Source: DASUCS01 sp041166745 (lineage in GTDB: Bacteria > Actinomycetota > Acidimicrobiia > Acidimicrobiales > JACDCH01). From it: DNA of 64,000 nucleotides. Of this stretch, positions 41,188 to 49,042 are shown one piece after another. Below the pieces are notes generated by a model that was not told where the DNA came from, ran no database searches, and saw only the letters and a list, made by a program, of their open reading frames with translations. How positions within the stretch are numbered: position 1 is the stretch's first letter; the number at the start of each line of letters is the position of its first letter. The translations under genes were made by a program, and so were the position numbers. The stretch is from the NCBI GenBank assembly GCA_041166745.1, contig JBEEGH010000005.1:248001-312000 (forward strand). The letters are read 5' to 3'.

Positions 41188-41897
41188 CGGCTCTCGAAGA
41201 CCTTCTGGTCGTGCAGGCCCTCGACACGACCGCAGATCAGTTGCGACACCGCCGAGCGCACCTGCCCGAGCGCGCGGAGCTGGCAACGGCCCAGTCGCAG
41301 CTGCAAAAGCTCGAGCAGCGGGCCAGCGAGGTGCAAGAGCATCGCGATGAGCTGACGCGCAACGAGAAGCGCCTCGAGGACGAGATTGCGATGGTGCGAG
41401 ACAAAGCCGCGCAGACCGACAAGAAGCTGTACTCGGGCACCGTCAACATCCCTCGCGAGCTCACCGCGCTCCAGGAGGAGATGGAGGCGCTGGCGCGGCG
41501 GCAACGTCAGCTCGAGGACCAGGAGCTCGAGCTCATGGAGCAAGCGGAACCGCTCGACGCGGAGCTCGTGACGTTCGCAGCAGAGCGAACGAGGCTCGAC
41601 GAACTGGCCATCGGCTTGCTCGCCCGTATTGCCGAAGACGAGGTGTCCATCGACGCTGAACTCGAGGACGTGGTGGCCAAGCGCGCCGACTCGCTGGTAG
41701 GCGTACCGGCCGAGCTGCTGTCGGAGTACGAGAGCTTGCGCGGCGCGCTCGGCGGTGTCGGCATCGCGCGGCTCTCCGGGAACCGTTGCGAGGGTTGTCA
41801 CCTCACGCTGTCCGCCGTCGACGTCGATCGCATCCGCCGCGCGCCCGACGACGAGATTCCCCACTGCACCGAGTGCAACCGTTTGCTGGTCCGCTGA
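41184..41897 (+). CDS. Coiled-coil protein with C-terminal zinc ribbon
   Basis: 237 residues. Residues 20-165 form a long Glu/Arg/Leu-rich antiparallel coiled coil; the C-terminus is a C4 zinc ribbon with CEGC (about residue 204-207) and CTEC (about residue 229-232). This is the layout of the HP0958-like/CT398 family, which in other bacteria binds RNA, sigma-54 or secretion components. Function here unknown. ATG 41184 overlaps the penicillin-binding-protein stop (ATGA), so production is linked. The membrane protein that follows starts 2 bases after its stop. Confidence 0.85.
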   Translation: MTALEDLLVVQALDTTADQLRHRRAHLPERAELATAQSQLQKLEQRASEVQEHRDELTRNEKRLEDEIAMVRDKAAQTDKKLYSGTVNIPRELTALQEEMEALARRQRQLEDQELELMEQAEPLDAELVTFAAERTRLDELAIGLLARIAEDEVSIDAELEDVVAKRADSLVGVPAELLSEYESLRGALGGVGIARLSGNRCEGCHLTLSAVDVDRIRRAPDDEIPHCTECNRLLVR

Positions 41898-41898
41898 C

Positions 41899-42369
41899 TT
41901 GTTCTTCTGGTTCATCGGCGTCGGATGGTTGCTCGTCGTCGCGGTCTTTCAGAGCCCGGCCCTCGACTACCGGTTGGTGATGCTCGGCACGGTGGCGCCG
42001 CTGGTCGACGCCGTGACCGGGGGACCGTGGGTGCTGCACACGCTGGTCGCATCCGTCGCGCTGCTCGCCATCGTGATGGTCACAACCCAACGACGGCGAC
42101 TCGTGCGTCGTCGATGGCTCGGCCTGCCGATCGGAATGTTCATCCATCTTGTACTCGACGGGGCCTGGGCGAACACCCACGTGTTCTGGTGGCCCGCCTT
42201 CGGGTTCTCGTTCGGGAACGACCGGTTGCCGGAGCTCGATCGAGGTGCGCTGTCGTTCGTGATGGAGATCGTGGGGGTTGCCGCGTTGGTCTATGCGTGG
42301 AATCGGTTCGATCTTCGCGACCCGGCGGCTCGCGATCGATTTCTGCGCACGGGCCAACTTCCGCGCTAG
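41899..42369 (+). CDS. Small membrane protein, YdjM/DUF457-like
   Basis: 156 residues, about four hydrophobic helices (FFWFIGVGWLLVVAVF, VLHTLVASVALLAIVMV, GLPIGMFIHLVL, VMEIVGVAALVYAW). His and Asp in VDAVTGGPWVLHTL and MFIHLVLDGAW resemble the metal-site pattern of YdjM-like membrane hydrolases (DUF457), but this is a weak match. TTG 41899 is taken as the start because the frame upstream is a shadow of the zinc-ribbon gene; there is no ribosome binding site, so translation is probably coupled. Confidence 0.65.
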   Translation: MFFWFIGVGWLLVVAVFQSPALDYRLVMLGTVAPLVDAVTGGPWVLHTLVASVALLAIVMVTTQRRRLVRRRWLGLPIGMFIHLVLDGAWANTHVFWWPAFGFSFGNDRLPELDRGALSFVMEIVGVAALVYAWNRFDLRDPAARDRFLRTGQLPR

Positions 42370-42379
42370 GACAACGCCC

Positions 42380-42979
42380 GTGTTGATCGTCGTCCGCCAC
42401 GGCCAGACCGAGGCGAACGCCCGCGGGTTACTGCTCGGGCGCGCCGATCCTGCACTCGACGCGACAGGAAGAACCCAAGCATCGGCCGTCGCTGCAGCGC
42501 TCGCGCCTTTGCGTCGCGACACGCGCATCATCAGCAGTCCTCTGCGCCGCGCCCGCGAGACCGCGGCGATCATCGCTCGTGAAGGTGAGGTCGAGATCGA
42601 CGAACGCTGGATCGAGCTCGACTACGGATCGTTCGAAGGCACTCCGGTGGTCGACGTGCCGGAGGAGACGTGGCGGCTCTGGCGCGCGGATCCGGACTAC
42701 GCGCCCGGTGGGGGCGAGAGCTTGCGGTCGCTCGGCGAACGAGTGAGCGGCGCGTGCAGCGAGCTCATCGTCGGCGCCGCCGAACGTGACGTCATCGTGG
42801 TCACGCACGTCTCCCCGGTGAAGGCCGCCACTGCATGGGCGCTCGGGGTTGGTGACGACGTGACCTGGCGGATGTATGTCGCCCCGGGATCGATTACGCG
42901 CATCGCACCACGACCATGGGGACGCGTGCTGACGTCCTTCAACGAGACCCCCTGGTCCGGCGCCGAGGCCGCTCGGTAG
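42380..42979 (+). CDS. Histidine phosphatase superfamily protein
   Basis: Phosphoglycerate-mutase-like phosphatase, 199 residues. The catalytic RHG is in LIVVRHGQTEANARGLLLGR (residues 2-21), the second Arg in SSPLRRARETAA (about residue 54-65), Glu in WIELDYGSFEG (about residue 76-86) and the second His in VIVVTHVSPVKAATAWALG (about residue 137-155). This looks like the CobC/GpmB-type phosphatase; alpha-ribazole-phosphate phosphatase is conceivable in view of the cobamide genes, but they are 8 kb away. GTG 42380 is 10 bases after the preceding stop. Confidence 0.88.
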   Translation: MLIVVRHGQTEANARGLLLGRADPALDATGRTQASAVAAALAPLRRDTRIISSPLRRARETAAIIAREGEVEIDERWIELDYGSFEGTPVVDVPEETWRLWRADPDYAPGGGESLRSLGERVSGACSELIVGAAERDVIVVTHVSPVKAATAWALGVGDDVTWRMYVAPGSITRIAPRPWGRVLTSFNETPWSGAEAAR

Positions 42980-42991
42980 TCTGTCGATGAC

Positions 42992-43346
<355 letters not shown>

Positions 43347-43392
43347 GTCACCACCAGCCTGACCTGCACCGAATTGTCGCAATCGGTCACCC

Positions 43393-43845
43393 TCAGGCGT
43401 CGCTCGATCGGAACCGGATCATGGCTCTGTCGACGGACATGACGTCTGCAGCGGTGATGGCGTGGCCCTTGGGCATCGCAATGCCGACCTTGCGCAGGGA
43501 CGAACCGTTCGACAGCGACCGCAATGTCGCCGCGACCGCTTCCGGATCAGTGACGAGCGAGCCGGTCAAGCGATGAGTTCGTCCGCGGTAGCGCACGATG
43601 ACCCGTAGCTCGCCGTCGAAGTTGTTGCGCCACGAGGCTGGCGTGAACACCACCGTCTCCCCGTCGACGTCATGCCAACCCACCGGCACTTGGAATCGCC
43701 GACCGCTGTGACGTCCGCGGAACTCGAGCAGGGCGAACGGCCGGACGATCCATCCCAATGGCGTGCGCAGCATGGTCCGCATGATCGGGTTCAGCACTCG
43801 GATGAGAGCGATGGGCGGTCGGGCATCGCTGACGATGGCGGTCAT
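43393..43845 (-). CDS. Nitroreductase/F420H2-quinone-reductase-like protein
   Basis: 150 residues of the split-barrel DUF385 (deazaflavin-dependent nitroreductase, Ddn) family. The signature block RPFALLEFRGRHSGRRFQVP is at about residue 30-49 (RxSG-x-R pattern), followed by VGWHDVDGETVVFTPASW and NFDGELRVIVRYRGR. Such proteins use F420H2 to reduce quinones or nitro compounds; some members do not bind F420, so the cofactor is inferred. ATG 43845 overlaps the SnoaL-like stop by 4 bases; both face the TetR gene. Confidence 0.78.
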   Translation of the reverse strand: MTAIVSDARPPIALIRVLNPIMRTMLRTPLGWIVRPFALLEFRGRHSGRRFQVPVGWHDVDGETVVFTPASWRNNFDGELRVIVRYRGRTHRLTGSLVTDPEAVAATLRSLSNGSSLRKVGIAMPKGHAITAADVMSVDRAMIRFRSSDA

Positions 43846-44258
43846 TGTGAGGCGCTTCGATCCACGATCTCGCCGATGGCGGCATTCACTCCACCTTCGC
43901 CAGCGTCGACGGGCTCGAGGTAGAAGCGTGCCCAGCTGGCTCGACCATCGGTGACGCCGAACACGATGACGCCCCGCAGGAGATGGGGCGTGCCGTCGGG
44001 CCGGGTGCCGCGCATCTCCCACTCGGACCACACCACGTCGCCTGACACGGCGGTGCGTAGGACCTCAGCGGTGATGTCCGGCACACCTGTGAAGATCCGT
44101 TGCCAGTTGGTGCGCACCTGGTCGCGTCCGACGAATCCGCGACCAGGATGCGCCGGCGTCTCGTTGCGGTAGTCGTCGGTGAAGCAGTCGACCAGCGCTT
44201 CGAGATCATGTTCGTCGACGGCTCGTCGGAGCTGCGCAACCATGGCGTCCGGAGTCAT
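43842..44258 (-). CDS. SnoaL-like/NTF2-fold protein
   Basis: 138 residues with the cone-shaped NTF2 fold of SnoaL-like polyketide cyclases and ketosteroid-isomerase relatives: the N-terminal helix AMVAQLRRAVDEHDLEALVD, then CFTDDYRNETPAHPG, GRDQVRTNWQRIFTGVPDIT, and strands VWSEWEMRGT and GVIVFGVTDGRASWARFYL. The catalytic role is not clear. First gene of a two-gene operon divergent from tetR, with a palindromic operator in the 38-base spacer. Confidence 0.85.
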   Translation of the reverse strand: MTPDAMVAQLRRAVDEHDLEALVDCFTDDYRNETPAHPGRGFVGRDQVRTNWQRIFTGVPDITAEVLRTAVSGDVVWSEWEMRGTRPDGTPHLLRGVIVFGVTDGRASWARFYLEPVDAGEGGVNAAIGEIVDRSASQ

Positions 44259-44271
44259 GCGTGACCCACTC

Positions 44272-44297
44272 TTTCGTTCAAGTGGACTAGAATGAAA
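44272..44297. promoter_or_regulatory. 26-base palindromic operator between tetR and the SnoaL-like operon
   Basis: TTTCnTTCnAGTnnACTnGAAnGAAA: 10 of 13 base pairs are symmetric. It covers the TAGAAT -10 box (44288-44293) of the TetR gene and lies 14 bases before the divergent start. Position and length fit a TetR-family operator controlling both directions. Confidence 0.7.
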
Positions 44298-44947
44298 TGA
44301 GTATGGAGCGAAAACGCGAGAGCGTCAAGCGAGCCCGGACGTATGACGCGACGGGTCGCAAGGAGCGGGCCCGCGAACAGCACGACCGTGTGCTCGACAC
44401 CGCGCGCATGCTCTTTCTGCAGGACGGCTATGTGGCTACCACGGTGGAGTGCATTGCACGCGCGTCAACGATCTCGGAGGCCACGATCTACAAGTCGTAC
44501 GGAGGCAAGGCGGGACTGGTTCGGGCGCTGTGTCAACGTGCCCTGCTCGGCGCAAGACCTGTGCCCGCCGAGGAGCGGTCGAATGCCTTGCGTCGCGGCG
44601 ACGATCCACGCGAGGTGCTCGAAGGATGGGGCCGTCTGACGGCGGAGGTCTCGCCTCGAGTCTCGCCACTGCTGCTCCTGCTTCGAACCGCGGCGCAAAC
44701 CGATTCGGAAGCAGCGGCCCTGTATGAAGAACTCGACCAAGCTCGGCTGGCGCGTATGGCTGACAATGCGCGGTTCCTCGCTGAGGCGCCGCACCTTCGT
44801 CCTGGTGTCAGTGGTCGAGACGCACGAGACGTGCTGTGGCTGTGCAGCTCTCCAGAGCTGTACGAGCTGTTGATCGTCAAGCGTCGATGGACGCGGGCCA
44901 AGTTCAGTCGATTCCTCTCCGACACGATGGCCAGCGCGCTGCTCTGA
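44297..44947 (+). CDS. TetR family transcriptional regulator
   Basis: 216 residues. The N-terminal DNA-binding domain has the TetR helix-turn-helix: VLDTARMLFLQDGYVATTVE, then CIARASTISEATIYKSYGGKAGLV (about residue 58-80). The C-terminal ligand domain is variable and gives no inducer. A basic extension of about 25 residues precedes the domain. Two starts are possible: ATG 44297 or ATG 44303; the second is 9 bases after TAGAAT and would fit a leaderless mRNA. Likely represses itself and the divergent SnoaL-like/Ddn-like operon through the palindrome in between. Confidence 0.9.
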   Translation: MSMERKRESVKRARTYDATGRKERAREQHDRVLDTARMLFLQDGYVATTVECIARASTISEATIYKSYGGKAGLVRALCQRALLGARPVPAEERSNALRRGDDPREVLEGWGRLTAEVSPRVSPLLLLLRTAAQTDSEAAALYEELDQARLARMADNARFLAEAPHLRPGVSGRDARDVLWLCSSPELYELLIVKRRWTRAKFSRFLSDTMASALL

Positions 44948-45070
44948 CGCCTACCGTGCGGAGTACGTCTTGTTGTTGTGCTGCACGCCCGTTGTGTCGC
45001 CCGGCCGACAGACGGTGAGCACCGATGGGCGGATGCTGGCATCATCGACTACCGCCCAGGGAGGCACACG

Positions 45071-45547
45071 ATGAACCAGCCCGACGACACCGAAGCCCAC
45101 GGGACCAAGTTCCATCCCGGTCAGCCGTCGACCGACGCTGCGCCGGACGACGCCGCCGGCAACACCGGAAACCACAGGTTCCTGGGCGACGCCGGTCAGG
45201 ACGACACCGACGGCCATACCTCGAGCCACAAGTTTGTCGGTCCGGTGGGCGTGGAGGACACCGAAGGCAACCTCACGGGCGGCCACAAGTTCGCCGAGCC
45301 CGCAGGGATCGACGACACCGAGGGCAACACGAGCCACGTCAGGTTCGTCGAGCCGGCGGGCGTCGGAGACGACACCGAAGGAAATATCGGCAACCACAAG
45401 TTCATCGAGCCCGTTGGCGTCGACGACACCGAGGGAAGCACTGCCAAGGTCCACGGCTTGCAGGACGCCGGGGACGGCGACACCGAAGGCAACTCGATTC
45501 GCGGTCACGGCGGTGCTGCCGAAGACGCGGGAGACGAGCACACCTAG
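45071..45547 (+). CDS. Acidic tandem-repeat protein, unknown function
   Basis: 158 residues made almost entirely of eight 18-19-residue units starting at residues 5, 26, 44, 62, 81, 100, 118 and 136. Each unit opens with D-D-T-E-G-N or a variant and the best ones continue with H-K/R-F, then E-P-x-G-V. No Cys, no signal peptide, no membrane segment; strongly acidic and Gly-rich, so probably disordered or a string of small metal-binding turns. GGGAGG precedes ATG 45071. I do not recognise a family. It is convergent with the CPBP protease gene (4-base overlap). A multi-core peptide precursor is one possibility, but no modifying enzyme is adjacent. Confidence 0.8.
   Translation: MNQPDDTEAHGTKFHPGQPSTDAAPDDAAGNTGNHRFLGDAGQDDTDGHTSSHKFVGPVGVEDTEGNLTGGHKFAEPAGIDDTEGNTSHVRFVEPAGVGDDTEGNIGNHKFIEPVGVDDTEGSTAKVHGLQDAGDGDTEGNSIRGHGGAAEDAGDEHT
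45083..45532 (+). repeat. Eight coding repeats of 54-63 bases
   Basis: In-frame units of 54 or 57 bases (first one 63), each beginning near GACGACACCGA. The middle units (45254-45424) are the most alike; the end units have diverged, as expected for an array that grows and shrinks internally. Confidence 0.8.
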
Positions 45548-46476
45548 GGCAACAGTCGGTGCTGAGCAGCAGCGCCCGTTCTCGGTGACTCGGCAGAGCG
45601 GTGTACGTCACCTGTGTGGCCCGCTGACGCGTAGATGCCAACTAGCTCGGCGACTGATCGCTCGGGGACAGTGATCCTTCCGTGTTCGTGACCGAGCGTT
45701 CGCCGCGTGGCGGCGACGAGGACCATGGCGGTCGCCGTCAGCGTGGCAAGCATCAGCAGCGACGCTGTCACCTCCGCGTGGTTCTTGGGCAGCAGGACGA
45801 GGTGGTCCTGAGCGGGGGTGAAGCTGGCGTGCAGCAGGACGCAGAGCATGACGCTGCGGGTCTTGTTGTAGAGGTAGGTGTATGGAAAGGCGAAGAACAG
45901 CGGGCCGATGGCTCCGAGCCCGTAGAGGGGAACGTGCCACAACCCCCACAGCGCGCCGAGCAGCAATGTCGCGCGAACCGGGCCGCGCGTCGTCTGCAAG
46001 CGGGGGAGCGCGAAGCCGCGCCAGCCGGGTTCCTCGAGTCCGCCGCCGATGATCAACACGAACACGAACGTTGCCGCGTACGAGGCGGACCGTCCGGGAA
46101 TGAGGGACAGGTCGACGTCTTCGCCGACGAGTGCGAGTTCGAGGTTGATGACCGCCCATACGACCGCGGGGAGGCCGAGGGCGAACAAGTAGTAGCGGGC
46201 GGGCACGCGCCAGCGCACGACGCTGCGCGCCCAGTCCCGCAAGGAGCCGCCGGTGTGGTGCATCACGATGAGGGCAGAAACGGCGGGGCCGAGGCCGCCG
46301 GCGAAGAACAGGACGACGACGGGGGCGCTGCCGAATCCGGCGAGGGCGGGGAGCCAGGCGGTCCAGGAGATCGCATAGGCGAGGAGGAAGAACGCACGAA
46401 GCGGACGGCGCTTGATCCAGCCGTGAAGTCGAATGGTGGTACTCGACCGTTGTTCAGCGATCTTGGTTGCGTTCAC
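45544..46476 (-). CDS. CPBP family intramembrane metalloprotease
   Basis: Membrane protein of the CAAX/Rce1-like CPBP family, 310 residues, about eight hydrophobic helices. Active-site motifs: GGGLEEPGWRGFALPRLQ with EExxxR (about residue 145-162), WGLWHVPLY (about residue 179-187) with the conserved His, and the later VLLHASFTPAQD (about residue 218-229). All catalytic residues are present. GTG 46476. Bacterial members mature or confer immunity to peptides in some systems; the convergent neighbour is an acidic repeat protein, but convergent genes need not be linked. A 217-base spacer to the phosphoketolase gene shows no recognisable element. Confidence 0.88.
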   Translation of the reverse strand: MNATKIAEQRSSTTIRLHGWIKRRPLRAFFLLAYAISWTAWLPALAGFGSAPVVVLFFAGGLGPAVSALIVMHHTGGSLRDWARSVVRWRVPARYYLFALGLPAVVWAVINLELALVGEDVDLSLIPGRSASYAATFVFVLIIGGGLEEPGWRGFALPRLQTTRGPVRATLLLGALWGLWHVPLYGLGAIGPLFFAFPYTYLYNKTRSVMLCVLLHASFTPAQDHLVLLPKNHAEVTASLLMLATLTATAMVLVAATRRTLGHEHGRITVPERSVAELVGIYASAGHTGDVHRSAESPRTGAAAQHRLLP

Positions 46477-46693
46477 TGGTCGTTTCCCGGGAGCTCGTGC
46501 GATCTGTTTCCATCCAAGGCCACGGTGTGGCGCGCGGAACAGAGCCGAAGGTCCCGTCCCGGCCGCGAACGGCCTTCAGCGATTGTCGTAACCTGCGGCA
46601 CAGCAGTCCCGATCGACGGGAGAGTTGCACAACGAGACGGTGTTGCTCTGGACCCCGGTGACCCCGCATCCCAGCGGAAGCGAGGAAGTCGAG

Positions 46694-49042
46694 ATGTCGA
46701 CGGAGAGTGAGTTGGTCCCGGTGGACTCGTGGTGGCGGGCGGCCAACTACCTGTCAGTGGGTCAGATCTATCTGCTCGACAATGCGTTGCTCACGGAACC
46801 GTTGCGGGCGGAGCACACGAAGCCGCGTCTGCTCGGTCACTGGGGAACGACACCAGGGCTGAACTTCCTGTACGCCCACCTCAATCGAGCGATCGTCACC
46901 CGCGACCTCGACATGCTCTACGTGTGCGGACCTGGTCATGGCGGGCCGGGAATGGTGGCCAACACTTGGCTCGAGGGCAGCTACACGGATCGGTATCCGA
47001 GTATCACCCGCGACGGCCCTGGGATGCACAAGCTGTTCCGACAGTTCTCGTTCCCCGGCGGGATCCCGAGCCATGCGGCCCCAGAGACGCCGGGGTCGAT
47101 CCATGAGGGCGGCGAGCTCGGGTATTCGCTCTCGCACGCGTACGGCGCGGCCTTCGACAATCCCGACCTGGTGGTCGCGTGCGTCATCGGTGACGGCGAG
47201 GCGGAGACGGGCCCTTTGGCCGCGAGTTGGCATTCGAACAAGTTCTTGGACCCCGTGCACGACGGCGCAGTGCTGCCGATCTTGCATCTCAACGGTTGGA
47301 AGATCGCCAACCCCACAGTGTTGTCGCGCATCGGCGACGATGAGTTGCGCGCGTTGCTCGATGGCTACGGGTACGAGCCGCATTTCGTGGTGGGTGACGA
47401 CCCCGACACGATGCATCGCGCGATGACGTCGACGCTCGACGCGATCCTCGACACGATCGCGCTGATCCAACGCGACGCCCGATCGGGCGGGGCAACGGCG
47501 CGGCCTCGGTGGCCGATGGTGGTGCTACGCACACCGAAGGGGTGGACGGGCCCGGCTGAGGTCGACGGGCTTCCGGTGGAGGGCACGTGGCGCGCCCATC
47601 AGGTTCCCCTCAGCGAGGTCCGCACCAACCGTGACCACCTGGCCATGCTCGAGGAGTGGATGCGCAGCTACCGGCCGGAAGAGTTGTTCGACGAGCGCGG
47701 TGCACCGCGACCCGAGACGATCGCATTGGGTCCGTCCGGATCGAAGCGGATGGGCGACACGCCACACGCCAACGGCGGCCTCCTGTTGCGCGACCTCGAG
47801 CTGCCGGACATTCGCGACTACGCCGTCGAAGTGAAGACGCCCGGCATACCGATCGCGGAAGCAACGCGAATGCTCGGCGTGTGGTTGCGCGATGTCATGG
47901 CTGCCAACCGTGACCGCTTCCGGGTCGTCGGCCCGGACGAAACGGCGTCGAACCGGCTCGACGCGGTGTTCGAGGTGACGGGCAAGGCCTGGAACGCCGA
48001 GGTGCTCCCGGTCGACGAGCATCTGTCCCGCGACGGCCGGGTGATGGAGATCCTGTCCGAGACCACGTGCCAGGGCTGGCTGGAGGGGTATTTGCTCACT
48101 GGCCGGCACGGTGTCTTCTCGTGCTACGAGGCGTTCATCCACATCGTCGACTCGATGTTCAATCAGCACGCCAAATGGTTGAAGGTGAGCAACGACATCG
48201 AGTGGCGCCGTTCGATCGCGTCACTCAACTATCTGTTGACGTCGCACGTCTGGCGCCAGGATCACAACGGGTTCTCCCATCAGGATCCCGGGTTCATCGA
48301 CCACGTGATCAACAAGAAAGCCGCGGTGGTACGCACCTATCTCCCGCCCGACGGCAACTGTCTACTGTCAGTCATGGACCACTGTCTTCGCAGCCGCGAC
48401 TACGTCAACGTGGTCGTCGCCGGCAAGCAACCGGCCCCCAGTTGGTTGAACATGGACGATGCCCAACTGCACTGCGCGCGCGGGCTGGGAATCTGGGACT
48501 GGGCCAGCACCGACCACGGTGGGGAACCGGACGTGGTCTTGGCATGCGCCGGCGACGTCCCGACTCTCGAAGTGTTGGCGGCCGCGGACCTGTTGCGCCA
48601 ACACCTACCCGACCTCAAGGTGCGGGTCGTCAACGTCGTCGACCTGTTGCGCCTGCAACCCGAGACGGAGCATCCGCACGGCCTGGCCGACCGTGACTTC
48701 GACGCCATCTTCACCGCCGACAAGCCTGTCGTGTTCGCCTACCACGGCTACCCGTGGCTCATCCACCGGCTCACCTACCGGCGCGCCAACCATCACAACA
48801 TCCACGTGCGCGGCTATATCGAAGAAGGCACCACCACCACTCCGTTCGACATGGTCGTGCTCAACAATCTCGATCGCTACCACCTGGTGATGGACGTCAT
48901 CGACCGCACGCCGAGTCTCGGCGAGCGGGCCGCGCTCGTGCATCAACACATGATCGACAAGCGGACCGAGCATTGGAACTACATCCGTGAGTTCGGCGAC
49001 GACATGCCGGAAGTGAAGGATTGGCACTGGCCAGGTGACTGA
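46694..49042 (+). CDS. xfp: Phosphoketolase (xylulose 5-phosphate/fructose 6-phosphate)
   Basis: Thiamine-diphosphate enzyme that splits xylulose-5-P (and often fructose-6-P) with phosphate to acetyl-phosphate plus glyceraldehyde-3-P or erythrose-4-P. 782 residues. Signatures: GHWGTTPGLNFLYAHLNRAI (about residue 52-71), CGPGHGGPGMVANTWLEGSY (about residue 80-99), the ThDP/Mg site VIGDGEAETGPLAASWHSNK (about residue 165-184), and ITRDGPGMHKLFRQFSFPGG. ATG 46694 follows a GAGGAA site. The acetate kinase gene starts 8 bases before its end, giving acetyl-P to acetate plus ATP. Confidence 0.96.
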   Translation: MSTESELVPVDSWWRAANYLSVGQIYLLDNALLTEPLRAEHTKPRLLGHWGTTPGLNFLYAHLNRAIVTRDLDMLYVCGPGHGGPGMVANTWLEGSYTDRYPSITRDGPGMHKLFRQFSFPGGIPSHAAPETPGSIHEGGELGYSLSHAYGAAFDNPDLVVACVIGDGEAETGPLAASWHSNKFLDPVHDGAVLPILHLNGWKIANPTVLSRIGDDELRALLDGYGYEPHFVVGDDPDTMHRAMTSTLDAILDTIALIQRDARSGGATARPRWPMVVLRTPKGWTGPAEVDGLPVEGTWRAHQVPLSEVRTNRDHLAMLEEWMRSYRPEELFDERGAPRPETIALGPSGSKRMGDTPHANGGLLLRDLELPDIRDYAVEVKTPGIPIAEATRMLGVWLRDVMAANRDRFRVVGPDETASNRLDAVFEVTGKAWNAEVLPVDEHLSRDGRVMEILSETTCQGWLEGYLLTGRHGVFSCYEAFIHIVDSMFNQHAKWLKVSNDIEWRRSIASLNYLLTSHVWRQDHNGFSHQDPGFIDHVINKKAAVVRTYLPPDGNCLLSVMDHCLRSRDYVNVVVAGKQPAPSWLNMDDAQLHCARGLGIWDWASTDHGGEPDVVLACAGDVPTLEVLAAADLLRQHLPDLKVRVVNVVDLLRLQPETEHPHGLADRDFDAIFTADKPVVFAYHGYPWLIHRLTYRRANHHNIHVRGYIEEGTTTTPFDMVVLNNLDRYHLVMDVIDRTPSLGERAALVHQHMIDKRTEHWNYIREFGDDMPEVKDWHWPGD

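Noticed and set aside
41899..42369. Calling this membrane protein a metal-dependent hydrolase with confidence
   Set aside because: Only two His/Asp positions resemble the YdjM/DUF457 pattern; kept as a weak suggestion.
42380..42979. Calling the histidine phosphatase the alpha-ribazole-phosphate phosphatase of the cobamide pathway
   Set aside because: The motifs are generic for the superfamily and the gene lies 8 kb away in an unrelated run.
44951..45541. A 196-codon frame antisense to the acidic repeat protein, itself repetitive and hydrophobic
   Set aside because: It mirrors the repeats of the plus-strand gene, which has the ribosome binding site; no start signal is present on the minus strand.
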